A DNA stretch of 64,000 bases from contig CM060731.1 of NCBI GenBank assembly GCA_030704615.1, positions 72,520,756 to 72,584,755 of the forward strand. The letters are read 5' to 3'. Position numbers and translations under genes: made by a program. Origin of the DNA: Takakia lepidozioides. Its lineage: Eukaryota > Streptophyta > Takakiopsida > Takakiales > Takakiaceae. Every line of letters begins with the position of its first letter. Position 1 is the stretch's first letter. Under the pieces are notes generated by a model. It was not told the DNA's origin, did no database searches, and saw only the letters and a program-made list of their open reading frames with translations. Of the stretch, positions 30,985 through 42,660 are shown one piece after another.

Positions 30985-32210
30985 CAAATGTAGCATCGCA
31001 AGCTATGATGCGCACATGGCCCAAGTCCAACATCTTTTGCCGCTACCAAGGAGTCTGAATCCCAATGGTGAAGGTCAAATCTCCATCAAAATGTTGAAAT
31101 GTGGGTGCCAATGATTCCTCCTGGTAGAAGAAGACCGAGTCCGGGTTTTGATCTTTCCACATACGGACGGATTGTTCGTCATCAGCGTATTTTTTTAAGG
31201 TCTGCCAGGCTCGTTTTTCAGCGAGATTCCGGACATCCTGCTCGAGGAGAAAGTCGTCGCGTGTCCATGCGTCTCCCAAGCAACTCTTCTGCATGACGTG
31301 CTCCTTGTGTGCGACACTCAAGCCTCGAGACAAGCATTCCATGATCCACTTTTTCAACTCCTCGCTAATATGTGGAGCATAAGCAAATCGGCTGAATTGG
31401 AACTCAGAAAATCCATGAGAGGTTTTTCGGACACATCCAGGTGTTGCATGTTGTTATAATATGTGATGACCCCAATGTCTGGAGCAAGATAACATTGAGG
31501 GATTTTGAAACAACAGAGACACCCACGCTTGTAAGACTCGCCGTATTGGCTTTTCTTTCGTCTTGGACCTTTGTGAGGATTACTGCTTCCAGCCCCGATG
31601 TCCGGACCTCCTCGCTTGACTTTAGGATCCGTGACAGTCAAATTGTTGGTGCGCTTGTCCTCTGGACCATAGCAACACTGATACCTGGACAGGGTCGTAT
31701 TGGAGTATATCATCGACACCCCTGGAGTTCTGTAAGCATGTAAGACAACCTAAACCCTATCTACATATGATGCATGTACATGTCCGGCAAGCACAAACAT
31801 AGGAACAAAGAGGCAGTGCGGGAATATGGTGCAGACATGACAGAGGTTAGATATATGCTAGCTCTTGGAGCTCTTCGCGGTCCGGGCTTTGCGTTAACAT
31901 GCATATTTATGTAAAATTGGGTGGAACACCCGTCTCTACTCTCCTCTCCAAGTACAAAGTCGGGCACTCTCTCCCAGGGAATACAGTCCGTGCGGACCCG
32001 CACTTGAAAACCCATATATTTAGAGCGACTCTCGTTCTTCCAGTAAAGGTCTTTGCAAGGAAGTGGCCCATCCTTTGGTGTTTGAAGACATTGTCGCAGT
32101 GGACGTATAAGAAAGCTTTCTGGTTGGGCATCGATGGCCACTGCCATACACACTGCAATACCCCTTCGCGCACTCGAAAGCACCTGCAATACGACCTGCA
32201 AAAGTGGAAG
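30985..32210 (-). pseudogene. Element C transposase, N-terminal half (inverted)
   Basis: On the minus strand LIRPLRQCLQ, IPWERVPDFVLGEES (31,761-32,201), then LSRYQCCYGPEDKR (31,354-31,719), then WTRDDFLLEQDVRNLAEKRA (31,043-31,357), and finally RIIACDATFGTN near 31,000, the first catalytic Asp. Frames change between the blocks. The coding sequence stops making sense after TFGTNFH, close to the presumed inversion breakpoint. Counterpart of 1,028-2,208 in element A. Confidence 0.75.
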
Positions 32211-32329
32211 CGAAGGACGACAACATGCACGTTCTTGGTAGGAGGGAAGCGCGTTGGCATGAACAGACCAGAGGAAGGAAAAGATTGATGAAACAATCTT
32301 CGCCCACGATTGGCGGCCGCTGCCATGCC

Positions 32330-32670
32330 AGGCCTAAATCCGGGCGGTTACGATAGCAGCGCACACGGTAAGATGGGCGTCACGTCATGTGGGGTGCGTT
32401 TGGGTTTGCCGGATCGGGCTGCTTGGCGGCAGACCCACTAGACGCACCAGACCCACCAGCAGGCAGACTGAGCTTGAGGCAGATCCCAGCCCGGGCAGAC
32501 CCACTGGGGACCCGATGGTGGGCGGACCCAGCGGCGACTGTGGGCGGGCGGGGCCGCGAGTGGCTGCGGGGCTGGGCGGGGTGGGGGAGGGCGACCCTGC
32601 GTCCGTGCGGCCGTGCGCGTCTTGTCCCACACGCGCGACATAAACTCCCAATTATTCAAAAATGAGAGGC
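32330..32670 (-). repeat. Original left terminal inverted repeat of element C (inverted)
   Basis: GC-rich module with CAGACC/GGGCAGACCC words, nearly the same as 44,594-44,926 and in the same orientation as that copy. Its outer end is ...AATTATTCAAAAATGAGAGGC. Read on the minus strand, it opens GCCTCTCATTTTTGAATAAT, similar to the left end of element A. Confidence 0.85.
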
Positions 32671-32679
32671 GTTTTCCTC
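32671..32679 (-). repeat. Inverted copy of the 9-bp target-site duplication of element C
   Basis: GTTTTCCTC, reverse complement of GAGGAAAAC at 44,927-44,935. Confidence 0.8.
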
Positions 32680-33682
32680 AGTGTTGGACTGGTATCAAGT
32701 TTTTTACAGACTGGTCCTGCTAGTACCAGACATATCACAAAACTTTCGTACCAGTCTGGTCTATATAGTGGTGGACGTATTTTTTCTCCAGTTACTAGTA
32801 TGAGTATGAATATCAGCTCATGGCGTCACTACAGGTTGCAGCATTCAAGGAATGCACTTCCATCTCCATAACGCAGGTTCTCTTGCATTAGAAAACTACG
32901 TCGTGCGGATGCCCCGCCGGGTGTCCTAAGACCGCTGCGCGCCAAGGGCCCGCATTATGGGAACTGGGTTGAGACAATGCATCCATCATGTGTGGCCTGG
33001 GTATAGACACCCGCTATCTCTATTCACAATTGCACCACTCATATTCTATTTTTGTCATATAATCTCCAAAGATTGCTTTACTAACCGAGCCTCTACCGTA
33101 CATAATTGCAATGACCACAATGTTTACAAGTTGTATTGCTCCCAAAAATCTGTATACTGAAGTGAATCACCACCTTTTTATTTCACCGGATTACTCAAAG
33201 ACACGAGGATGCTAGAACGTGAGCCCAACACCTCCATAGTCATGGTGGAGGACTGGTGTATATATATTGGTATATGCACCGGTATTAGATACCAGACCAG
33301 CTAGTATCATTTGGGAGAATACTTGGTCATATACTAGACCAGGTTGTGGACCCTCTCCACGGGCTTCTGCTAGCATGATAGCATACTACAATGGTCTCCC
33401 ACTCCTGTGGTGCGTTGCTTTTTCGTCCTCAATCCCGATAGACCTAACTGTGGTAGACCCTGTCCTAGTACACCCTGTTCCAGCAGATCTTCCACTGCAC
33501 TCTGTTTTAGGGCATACCCTTTTACGTGTTCACCCTGTTACATTAGACCCTATGCGTGTTCACCCAGTTGCAGTACACCCTATGCATTTTCACCCTGTTG
33601 CAGTAGACCCTGTGCTAGTACACCCTGTTAAAATAGGGCCTGCCGGTACGACACTGGTCTGCTAATTGTGACACTGGTCTGC
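32680..33682. other. Flanking DNA carried in the inversion, with periodic short words
   Basis: No gene seen. Words of the type actggtatc, gataccag and accagac occur repeatedly at 32,688-33,360. At 33,450-33,640 a roughly 15-16 base word (TAGACCCTGT, TACACCCTGTT, TTCACCCTGTT) repeats about ten times. Confidence 0.5.
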
Positions 33683-35293
33683 TTCCCCTTGTACACATTG
33701 ATGGTGTTCATCCAATGGTTGAATGGAATTCCGGTTGTATACATATTGTCAGCACACAATCAAACATCAGACCTTATCCCGTTGATGTTAGCATTACGTG
33801 ATGCCCTCCTTAAGGAAAAGCCCAGCTGACGGCCAAATGCCTTCATTGTCGACGACGTTGAAGCAGAAATCAATGCTCGATGGTCTACCCTATGGTCTGT
33901 CCTATGGTCCGCTCTAGGGTCTGCTATATGGTCTGCCCTATTTTGTCTGCCCTGTTTGGTCTCACGTTTGTGGCAGTGCTGCATACGAATGCCCGGTCCA
34001 AGCACTTCTGACTTTGTGGATGCAGGTCTGTTTTCACAGGAGTATGCATTTTCCTCTACCTTTGGCATGTACGAAAGGCCTGGGTCAAGCAATCATGCTA
34101 GAAAATCAGTGATCCGGGAACATCCTCGATTTGTTGGCAGATATGAGAGCCCTTATATACTACAGAGGTGGACCGCAGAAAGAAGACAAAGTTGTGAAAT
34201 GGGTTAAGAAAAAATTGAAGGCAATGAAAAGAAATATCCTGCTGGTCAGTTGTTCCTCCACTACATTCATGTGTACTGGGTTCCCAAAATTGCTATGTGG
34301 CGTATTGCTACCCGCAACATTCCACATGCAAGCCAAGATACTAATGCAAGCCAAGATACTAATGCAAGCATCGAGGCATACCACAAAAACTTAAAGGCGA
34401 GACTTAATATGGGCAAAGGCAAAATGACGGGTCGAAGAGCCGATTGGCTCATATGGGAGTTGGGTGTGTACTTATCCACTACTGGTACGGCATTCATCTG
34501 AAGATGCATGGGTTCATTCGCAACGATAAACAGGAAAAGCACATTTCCAGTGCAATATGTGCAGCCCGTGACATACCTCTTTCACGTGTGACTTTGCCTG
34601 CAGCGCCTGGGCAGCCTGCTTACGTAATCAGCTCCTCTGATCTAAATACAACATACACCGTGTTCAATCCAGAGTCGCAGTGGGCCTGTTGCACCTGTCC
34701 GTGGGCGCTGAAAGGCAATCTGTGCAAGCACTAGGTTCGGGTCATAAAGTTGTTAAAACCAGACCTGCAAAACGGTCTCATTGTCCGGACATGTGGTACC
34801 CACCTTGGTACTGTTCACGGTGGGTCGGAGAATTTGGACGAATACGACGGCATGGCAATATGCGACCTCGAAAGCGGTAACGATAATGTGCGCGCAAGCA
34901 CAACCCCGAACACGGCGGAATCATTGCTCACGCCAGACCTGTTGGAAGCTATTTTGAAACGGGAGATAACCAACCTACTTGACCTTGTAAACAAAGACGC
35001 ATACCTTATACACCATTGCTTGTCTGCGGTGCGTGTTTGCCGAGGGCAGATGCAAGATATCCTTGTCAAAAAAGCTTCCGACATGTTACACCCGACTGCA
35101 TCGTGTAAAAGACAACAACAACATGTCATTGAAGAGGAAAAAGGATTTTGTGGAACATTTTCAAGTTCGGCGGAAAATGAAACTAAATGGGGGGAAACGT
35201 GTGTCTGCCCTTCCCCCTGTTAGCCACATTTACTCGGCTCTGAGGAGGGTGTCCCATCATCCAGAACTGAGAAAGAATGATAAATCTAACTAA
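33683..35293 (+). pseudogene. Element C transposase, second Asp exon and C-terminal half
   Basis: 33,683-33,881 reads TLMVFIQWLNGIPVVYILSA and NAFIVDDVEAEI with a TGA at 33,827-33,829 (Trp in element A) and without a donor. 34,026-35,293 starts after TGCAG, reads IFLYLWHVRKAWVKQSC, then a TAG and a frameshift, NASIEAYHKNLKARL (third catalytic residue), an intact SWIM pattern CCTCPWALKGNLCKH, a TAG at 34,732-34,734 (Gln in A), and ends with NNNMSLKRKKDFVE and a stop at 35,293. Beside SIEAYH an in-frame 18-bp duplication gives ASQDTNASQDTN. Confidence 0.8.
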
Positions 35294-36239
35294 GAAAATG
35301 ACCTGTAGTAGACCAATGCGGCAGACCAATGACCGCAGACCATCTGGGAGTCCCTTTATGTGCTTTTTAAATGATTGATGAAGGAGACCAATGAAGTCAG
35401 TAAATGAGCCAAAGTCAATCAGTAGACCAATGTACTAGAGCAATGAAGCAAGCATAATTCAATGAAGCACTCAAAGGGGTAGACCAAGATAGTACAGTGG
35501 ACTAATGATGCAATCGACAGACCCATGGAATATTCGACAATCAACAGAGCTGTGCCAAGTTTGGGCAACCACGGAATTCAGTAGACCACTGACTCTACTA
35601 GACCGCGAAATATAGTGGACCACTATCTCATGGACAGACCTATGCCAAGCAGCAAACCAGCAAGGAATTGACCAAGCAATAGACCGAAATCAAAAATCGA
35701 CTAATCAACCGATCGATATCAATCTATGGTCCAAACCAAGTCCACTCCGCGGAGGGACTAGACCAATAACATCAGTTCACCAGCAGACCACGTCGAGCAC
35801 TACACCATACATAACATCGATCAGACCAGGAACGGAGTGTAAAGCAGTAGACCACGACAACAGACTAATGAAATGTTCCACGAAAGTGTAGACCATACAC
35901 ACCCGGTCAATAATCACCAAACTCCAATGAGACCTGCCACACCGCAGGACGCATCAGCATAAGGGAAAAACTGCAAATCAAAATGGCAGACCCATTGAGC
36001 AGACTAGTAGACCTGGACAGACCAAGTAGAGCTGGGCAGAGCTGGGCAGACCATGTACCAATGCTGCAGACCAATGATGGTGGACCAATGATAAAGGGCA
36101 GAGAAACAGTCGAAACACACGACACTTACCCATCAACTATTGGTACCAATATGTACTTGTAGGTCTTCAGGTCCTTGCCCATACGATGCAATGTCAATCC
36201 GTGCTCCACCTTCGAGCGAACTCGTTCGTGACCTACACT
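35294..36239. other. Spacer dense in GTAGACC/CAGACCAATG words
   Basis: Words such as agtagaccaatg, cagaccaatga and agtggaccac recur over 35,310-36,100. No Ulp1-like exon corresponding to 17,954-18,282 of element A could be found here. Confidence 0.5.
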
Positions 36240-36559
36240 TCAATGAATCATCACTACACTCCAAACCCACGTCGGCAAAATAGCAACATTATTATATGTC
36301 TTGACATCGAGATCCTTCTGATAAAAGCTGCACCACAACTCAAGCAATCGGTCTGTAGCCTCGGATTCCTGTTTCTCTAGGGCTTTCAGGTCGTCGGTGC
36401 AATACTCGTTCAAACTGTGGGTCATTTTCAAAAAAGTACAGCATTGCTTTTCCCTCAGAGATATGTGCGTTGAAAGTGGAGCCAAATCGGGCTGTGAACT
36501 TGCACAGACTCGGAAAAAGCCTTTAACAAGATAGACACCGGGCTGGCAGACCCGGAAGG

Positions 36560-37460
36560 ACACGAATTTTTTTTTTGGGCTTGCGGCCATCAACTTCACA
36601 AAAGCGTCGCTGGGGGCGCCCTGCGCTGGGACGCCCAATGTTGCGACGCCAGGGGGTCGCAACGGCGTCGCCACAGGGGATCGCAATGGTGTTGTGGTCA
36701 ACTTAGGTCATCACAAGGACGTCGCTTGGGGCGCCTGGCGGTGGGGGGGGTGCAAGAACGGCGACGATGCTGTGGCTGGGCACTAAGGCTGTGGAGGTTG
36801 CAACTCCCCGGCGTCACAAGAGAGACCCCCTTCGAAAGAACTTGAAGGCTCTTGAAGGAAATCTGTATATGTGTATATATATATATATTTAGATTGTTTT
36901 TTTGATACATAGATGTAGCGTAGGTGTGTCAGTTAGTTTACAGTAGTGTCTTAGAAATGTTATAACGTGGAGGTCTTAGGTTCAAGTATGCATTGCATGA
37001 TATATATAGAACAATGAACATATTGCCATTAGACAGAACCGGAGTCAATGGTCAATAAGTTTTTGAAAGTCAAATTTCAAATTCAAATTTTCCTGCCTAA
37101 ATTCAAATGTACCCACTTAAAAATTGACGTCCGGACGTCGCACTTTGCGACCCCCGGAAAGTGCGACGTCCGGAAGGTGCTAATTCTGCATTGCAGAGTA
37201 GGTTTTTTTTATTTTTTTTATTTTAATTTTTCCGACGTCCGGGGGTCTCAAATCGCGTCGGCGTCGCAAATCGCGGTTTCGTCTATTTGCGACCCCCATT
37301 GGTCGCAAATTTGCGATGTCGTTTTGGTGACATCCTTGCGACGGGCTTGCGACGCTCGGACGTCGCAAATTTGGGTTCTCCCCCCTGCTCGACAAGGGCT
37401 GTTTTACGACGCCGCGGCGTGGCTGCGGCGTCGAAAACCCCCCCCCCCCCCCCCCCCTTT
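36560..37460. repeat. GTCGCAA/TTGCGAC word cluster with hairpin and C20 run
   Basis: The stretch is built from GCGACG, GTCGCAA, TTGCGACG and GACGTCCGG words in both orientations. A hairpin (37,401-37,438; arms GACGCCGC/GCGGCGTC plus TTTT/AAAA, 9-base loop) is followed by 20 consecutive C (37,438-37,457). A (TA)8 tract lies at 36,873-36,888. Confidence 0.75.
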
Positions 37461-40259
37461 TTTCTGTAGTGTTTGTGGGCGCTATGGGTGTCTGCAATTG
37501 CGCCACTCCTGTGGCAGATACATCTTTGACTACAGTGACTGGATCCAGAGAATGAGAAGGGATAGAAACATGTGCATGGGTTTCCAAAAGGTCTGCTGAA
37601 AGGTCTGTTGTGGGGTCTACCTTCTCACTGGGGGAGTCGAACATAAGGAGCACCCTATCAACGGATTGGTCTAACGCCAATTGTGGGTCTACAGACAAGT
37701 CGGGGTCCACACAACTAAGCGGCAAAACGGCCAAAGATGCATCCTCATCTTCTGTAGACCCTGCCTCTAACAGATGGGGAAGGTCACAGTCCAAAGTGTC
37801 ACAGTCATAGTCCATAGTTGCAATTGCAGAATTGGTCTGTACTATGGATAAATGAGCAGTGACACCTTCTCGGTACTGTTCAGGCTATGCTGTCTCGGAA
37901 GGTCTGGAGGCAATGGTAAGGTCCACTACCACTCTCTGCTTCTCAGCAGATGTTGCAGTGGGGGGGAAAGTAATTGTTCATCTCATTTTCGACAACTCGT
38001 ACAAGTGCCAGGGAGGATCGGCGTCGCTTCCTGGGTTTTTTCCGCCAGGTCTTCACGAATGTCAAATGGTCTGATGTCCTGCACTGGCAGGGTCTGCTGA
38101 TGTTGGAATGGTGAGGTGTCAGCGTCCATATCTGCGTCGCAAAGCACTTCTGTGGTGCTGTTGTCAAGCAATGTACCAGGCAGTGTGTCTTGCGGCAAGG
38201 TCTGATCTTCTCTCCTCTGCTCCGGTAAGGTCTGATCAGGTCTGCACTGGTCGGGAAAGGTCTGCTGTGATACGGTCTGGTCTAGTCTGGTATCCTCTGG
38301 TCTTCTGGGGTCTGGTCTCTTGTGCACTCATCTCGTCTGGAGTCATTCGCTCTGGTTTGGTCTGGTGTGGTCTAGTCTAATGGGGACTAATCCTCTAGTC
38401 TGGTCTGGTCTGGTCTGGTATGCTCTGGTCTGCTATCCACCATAGTGGTTTGCTCTGGGAAGGTGGATGGTGGGAAGGTCTGCATCTGATGTAAGATGGG
38501 TGCCCACTGATCTAGAAAGGTCTACTCATGGAAGGTGTTCTAGAAGTTGTTATTTGGAAAGGTATGCATAACCAAGGTCTCCCTGGTAATTTCGGGTAAG
38601 GTGTGCAATGCCTCCACGAAAGTCTGTTTTGGCAAGGACTAGTCGGAAAAAGTCGTTAAGTTTCTGTTACCCAAACAAGTCTCACGAAGTCTGGCCAACA
38701 ATTCGAGAAAAAGGGCCTCGGACTTTGGTGTCCCACCACATTGTCTGTCTGGGGAGTACTGACAATCCAGTCGGGGGTCTGCTATTCCTTGTTCTCCATT
38801 GACAAGGTCTGCTGGTTTGCATATCGGTACTTGGGATTTTGCTGGGAAGGGTCTGCTCGCTCCACGGTCTGCTCGTTGCGGTCCTGCTGGGTCTCCATGG
38901 GAGTTGGGTTCTGTGTAGATGAAGGGTCTGTTATTGTACGAACTCCAATGAGCCTGTATTTAATGGGTGACTCGACGCCAGTATGGCCACGGAGGGCTCT
39001 TAGAAGCTGCCGTGCGCCATTGGCGTATTGGTCAAGAACATTCCTACAAGCTCGTCCTCCGGGTCGTACTCTGCAACAATGTCACAAACATTCAGAAACA
39101 AAGCACTCATCCTTGGTGTGCTAACAAATGGAAGAATACATGGGGGTTTGCTGGTTGACGTGGTCTGCTTTATAATGTCTGTTGGTTATCATGGTTCACA
39201 TAGTCTGCGATAAAGTTTGCGAGAAGATCTACGTTCATGGTCACCGACAAGGTCTGTTAAAGGTCTAATGACATACCATGATCTAGGACTGTGGTCCACA
39301 GCCCAATATCTTTCATCAGCCGATCCATGAAGGCCTCGTTAAGCTCTCCCAGAGCTGCAACACGGTCCTCTGCTAGAAAGCTCCAGAGCACTTGGAAAGC
39401 ATGTCATTTGTTAATGAATGCAATGTCCAAAACCGCACGCTCCTGCACAGTCACAAACCACATCATGGCGTCTTGCGTGATACTTTCCCGAGCCTCTTCG
39501 CTTCCGTGCAGCACGTCCATCCGCAGATTGTGAATTTTTTTTTTAAATTTGGTGTAAGACCTGAAATTGCCAAATTGCATCCACTGACGGCGGAGGAAAC
39601 AATCTGTCATCTCCTGAAAAGCACTCTCTGTCAAGCTCGCTAAGTGCTTCGGACGAATACCAAATATTGGGTGGGCGATGGCCATGTGCCTTATCTGTAG
39701 TGGGCGTGGATCGTGCATGAGAAAGAGCTGCGCGATAAGCGGTGGCTCGGTCTCTTCTGCCAGAAGCGCCACTCCATATTCATGGGCTTTGTCCAAAACA
39801 TGGGTGGCCTCTTCCGCCGTGAACTCCATTGAGGAGTGCTGCGGAGCAAAGGTCCACCGGGAGGCGACGATGCGGTGAAGCTCATTGTACCAGTCGAGGC
39901 CAAATGGGAAATCAGTTCGGCAACACAATGTGGTCTGCTGTGGGTCTGCTGCAGAGGTACGAAGGTCCGCTGGAGGACGGGTCATGGAAGAAAGGTCCAC
40001 TGAGCCGGGTCTGCTAGTTTGACCGGTGCTCTCAAAAGCCTTTGCCGCAGACGAAGGGAGGCCTGCTGTAGGGCCAGTGGTACCATCCTAAATTGATGCA
40101 ATGGCATCGGCCGACTGTGGATACAAACTCAGGATGTAGTCGCGAATATCAGGGACCTCATTCCGGACAAGTGTATTTTCCAAGGGAGGACCGTTGGACC
40201 TGTACTTCCTGATTTGCAAAGCCCTGTACACTCGGTTGTCTTACGCATTCGCCTCCTGA

Positions 40260-40740
40260 AAACAAACAACAAATTGGCCATGATAATAGAGCAGTAGATC
40301 ATAGACCATAGACCAGTAGTCCAGCCCAAATTGGCCATAATAGTAGACTAGTAGACCATACACCAGTAGGCCATATCAGTAGACCACACCAAAAGACCAG
40401 TAGAGCATAGCAATAGACCACAGTCGTGGACCCATGCAGCAGACCACAGCCAGGACAGTATGACCCTCTCAAAGCAATGCAGTACCATGTTGCAAAAAGC
40501 AGACCCGAAACAGTAGACCGTTCGCAACGGACCACATATATAACAATAATAAAGAACAATATACCATGATTTGCAACAGGGGAAAGTAGAAGCACGGCCG
40601 TGGACCCATGCAGCAGACCATAGCCAGAACAAGTAATGCAATATCATGTACAGAACAGTAGACCGACAGCAACAGACCACACATACAGCACCCAACATAG
40701 TATATCACTCATTTCAACCAGGAAATCAAAACTACCATAG
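40260..40740. repeat. Intron-like spacer of GTAGACCA words in element C second gene
   Basis: Words agtagaccata, cagtagaccac, cagcagaccac repeat about 20 times. 'gtggacccatgcagcagacca' occurs twice (40,425 and 40,591), and 'atagcc' or 'acagccagga' follow each. It lies between two exon-like pieces, so it is presumably intronic. Confidence 0.7.
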
Positions 40741-42059
40741 AAAGAGTGGTTCAAGTACCTGGAGGCCATTGTAGTCTTCATCTCTTGGGTGTGATCGTGC
40801 CTCCACCCACTTCTTCTCTACTATGTGAATGGTCTGCTATATTTTCCCTGATCTCATGTAACCATACAAAAATGGGAAAAACTCCGGATCTGATTCATCT
40901 GGGTACTCGTCTAGCAAAAGACCGTGGGGAAGAAGGTATAATGTGCCAGGGCGGACAGGGGTGCCCATTACATCTCCATGAACGTCAGTCATGGTCTGTT
41001 GTTTATTGGTCTACTTGTTGGGTCTGATATGTGGTCTGCTTCGTGGGTTTGTTTGAGGGTGTGATTCCTCCATGGGGGTCTCCGAGTCTAGGTCATGTAC
41101 CGGCGGGGCGTACCCAATGGGGTCGTTCACCAAGTACGGTCTCACAACTATTCACGGCGGCTCCGTTGACATGTCCTGAACATGATCCTCCTCTTCATGG
41201 GAGTCTTCCTCACTTGAGTCATCCCCACTGGATGACAGAGTTCGAACGACAGCCTATGGTCTGCTGGTGCTGGTTTGTTGGGACCGACCTGGTTGCAATT
41301 CTTTGCTAGTCACTCTCATATCCCGTGGTCTGCCAGTACTGGTACTGGCAGATCCGTGACTTTTCCGGTCTACATTTCTTTTAGCTCCATCACTGAGCTT
41401 CCTTGTCTTCACTAGCACAACGCGGCCGGGGCCTAGCAGGGCGGCTTTAGTGTAATAACGCTTCCGCACTTCCTCAGCAGACCGAGCGACGACAGGTGCA
41501 CCCCTACACTTTGCAGTGATTTCTTTTGCAGGCCTTAGACAAACTTGGCTTGGGCCAAGGCTTGAAGTTCTCAGGGACCAAACCTTTGCATCCTCCATCA
41601 AGGACATGGCCATTTAGAGTCTCTTTGTCCTTGACAATGTCGGGGCAAAAGGGGTACTAAAACCGATCCTTTGGCCAGTTTTCTTTCTCTTTCGCTACGC
41701 GCAAGTCCAAAAATGCTTCTACTATCTTAGCATCGTACTCACTTGGCTCATAACGGTACCTTCTCTTTGCTTTGTGGCAAGGGGCATGCACATATTCCAC
41801 CCAAATAGGCTCCACCCTTTGGGCAAGCTTCTTCCATGGCTGCAACATAAGCAAGAATTGTGTTAGGGACGGTCTGTTGAATGCAAATGAAGAAGAGCAA
41901 GCAAAAAAGGAACTAAAGGTCTCGCGGTGAAGGAAGTCTGGTGAAGTTGATATCTTTGCACTTCGGCAATGATGGGCACACGACCTTTCAAGAGCGGGCG
42001 GGCGCTACAAACGAATCGTCGGGTCGAAGAGGCAAAAACCGCGAAGCGCAACACAACGT

Positions 42060-42660
42060 GCAAGAGCAAAGTCACTTCTACGTTTAGGGGGGGTTAGCGA
42101 CGCCGCGACCCTGGGCGCGCCGGACGCGACGACCCTACTGCGACTGTAGCGCCGCGCAGGCGCCTGGTCCGGAAATTGCGACATCGGCCCGTCGCCGCCG
42201 CGCCGCTCCGGTGACGCTTCGCCTGCTTGCGATTCCGCCACATCGCTGCTGTTAGGGATGACCCGCCAGCGAGCTGGGGGTTGCGACGCCCGGGCGTCGC
42301 ACTTACCCTTTGCGACGCTCTCGCAAGGCTGCAACTGCCGGGAGTCGCAACAACACCCCCTCACACTTAGGCGCGTGGGGAGGGTCGAGTCAGGTCGTGT
42401 TGGGGTTTGCGACGTCCAGACGTCGCCGAAATGCCACAATGGCGAGGTTGCGATTCCCCGCAGTTGCATGCCTGCTGGGGCGACGCTCCTACAGGGCCGC
42501 GACGTTGGGGAGTCGTAAGGATGTCATTTCCCCCTTGGCCGCCACGTGGCAAGGGCATGCCACCTCGTGGGGGTTGCGACTGCTAGAAGAAGTTGCCCGT
42601 CAGCGGTAATGCGACGGGCCTGCGACGTCCGGGAGTCACAGAGAGACCCTATTTAGTGTC
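42060..42660. repeat. Second GTCGCAA/TTGCGAC word cluster
   Basis: Same vocabulary as 36,560-37,460 (GCGACG, GTCGCAA, CGCGACCC). It lies just upstream of the N-terminal piece of the second gene, and a short third cluster is at 43,185-43,262. Confidence 0.75.

Larger units (their letters stand above)
36240..41855 (-). pseudogene. Second gene of element C (zinc-finger-like N-terminus to LLELWC region), decayed
   Basis: Pieces in order on the minus strand: WVEYVHAPCHKAKRRYRYEP and AKIVEAFLDL (41,657-41,855); YPFCPDIVKDKETLNGH and RKLSDGAKRN (41,254-41,660); an acidic stretch TLSSSGDDSSEEDSHEEEDH (about 41,160-41,255); LDEYPDESDPEFFPFLYG (about 40,870-40,930); KKWVEARSHPRDEDYNGLQ ending in a GTACTT donor (about 40,757-40,830); PPLENTLVRNEVPDIRDYIL (about 40,090-40,258, with an internal TAA); a 198-codon open frame DFPFGLDWYNELHRIVASRW (39,404-40,000); Q/T/D-rich frames (37,983-38,327 and 37,480-37,815); and LKALEKQESEATDRLLELWC (36,240-36,480). 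The end pieces match element A. Stops and frameshifts abound. Function of the complete protein is unknown. Confidence 0.6.
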
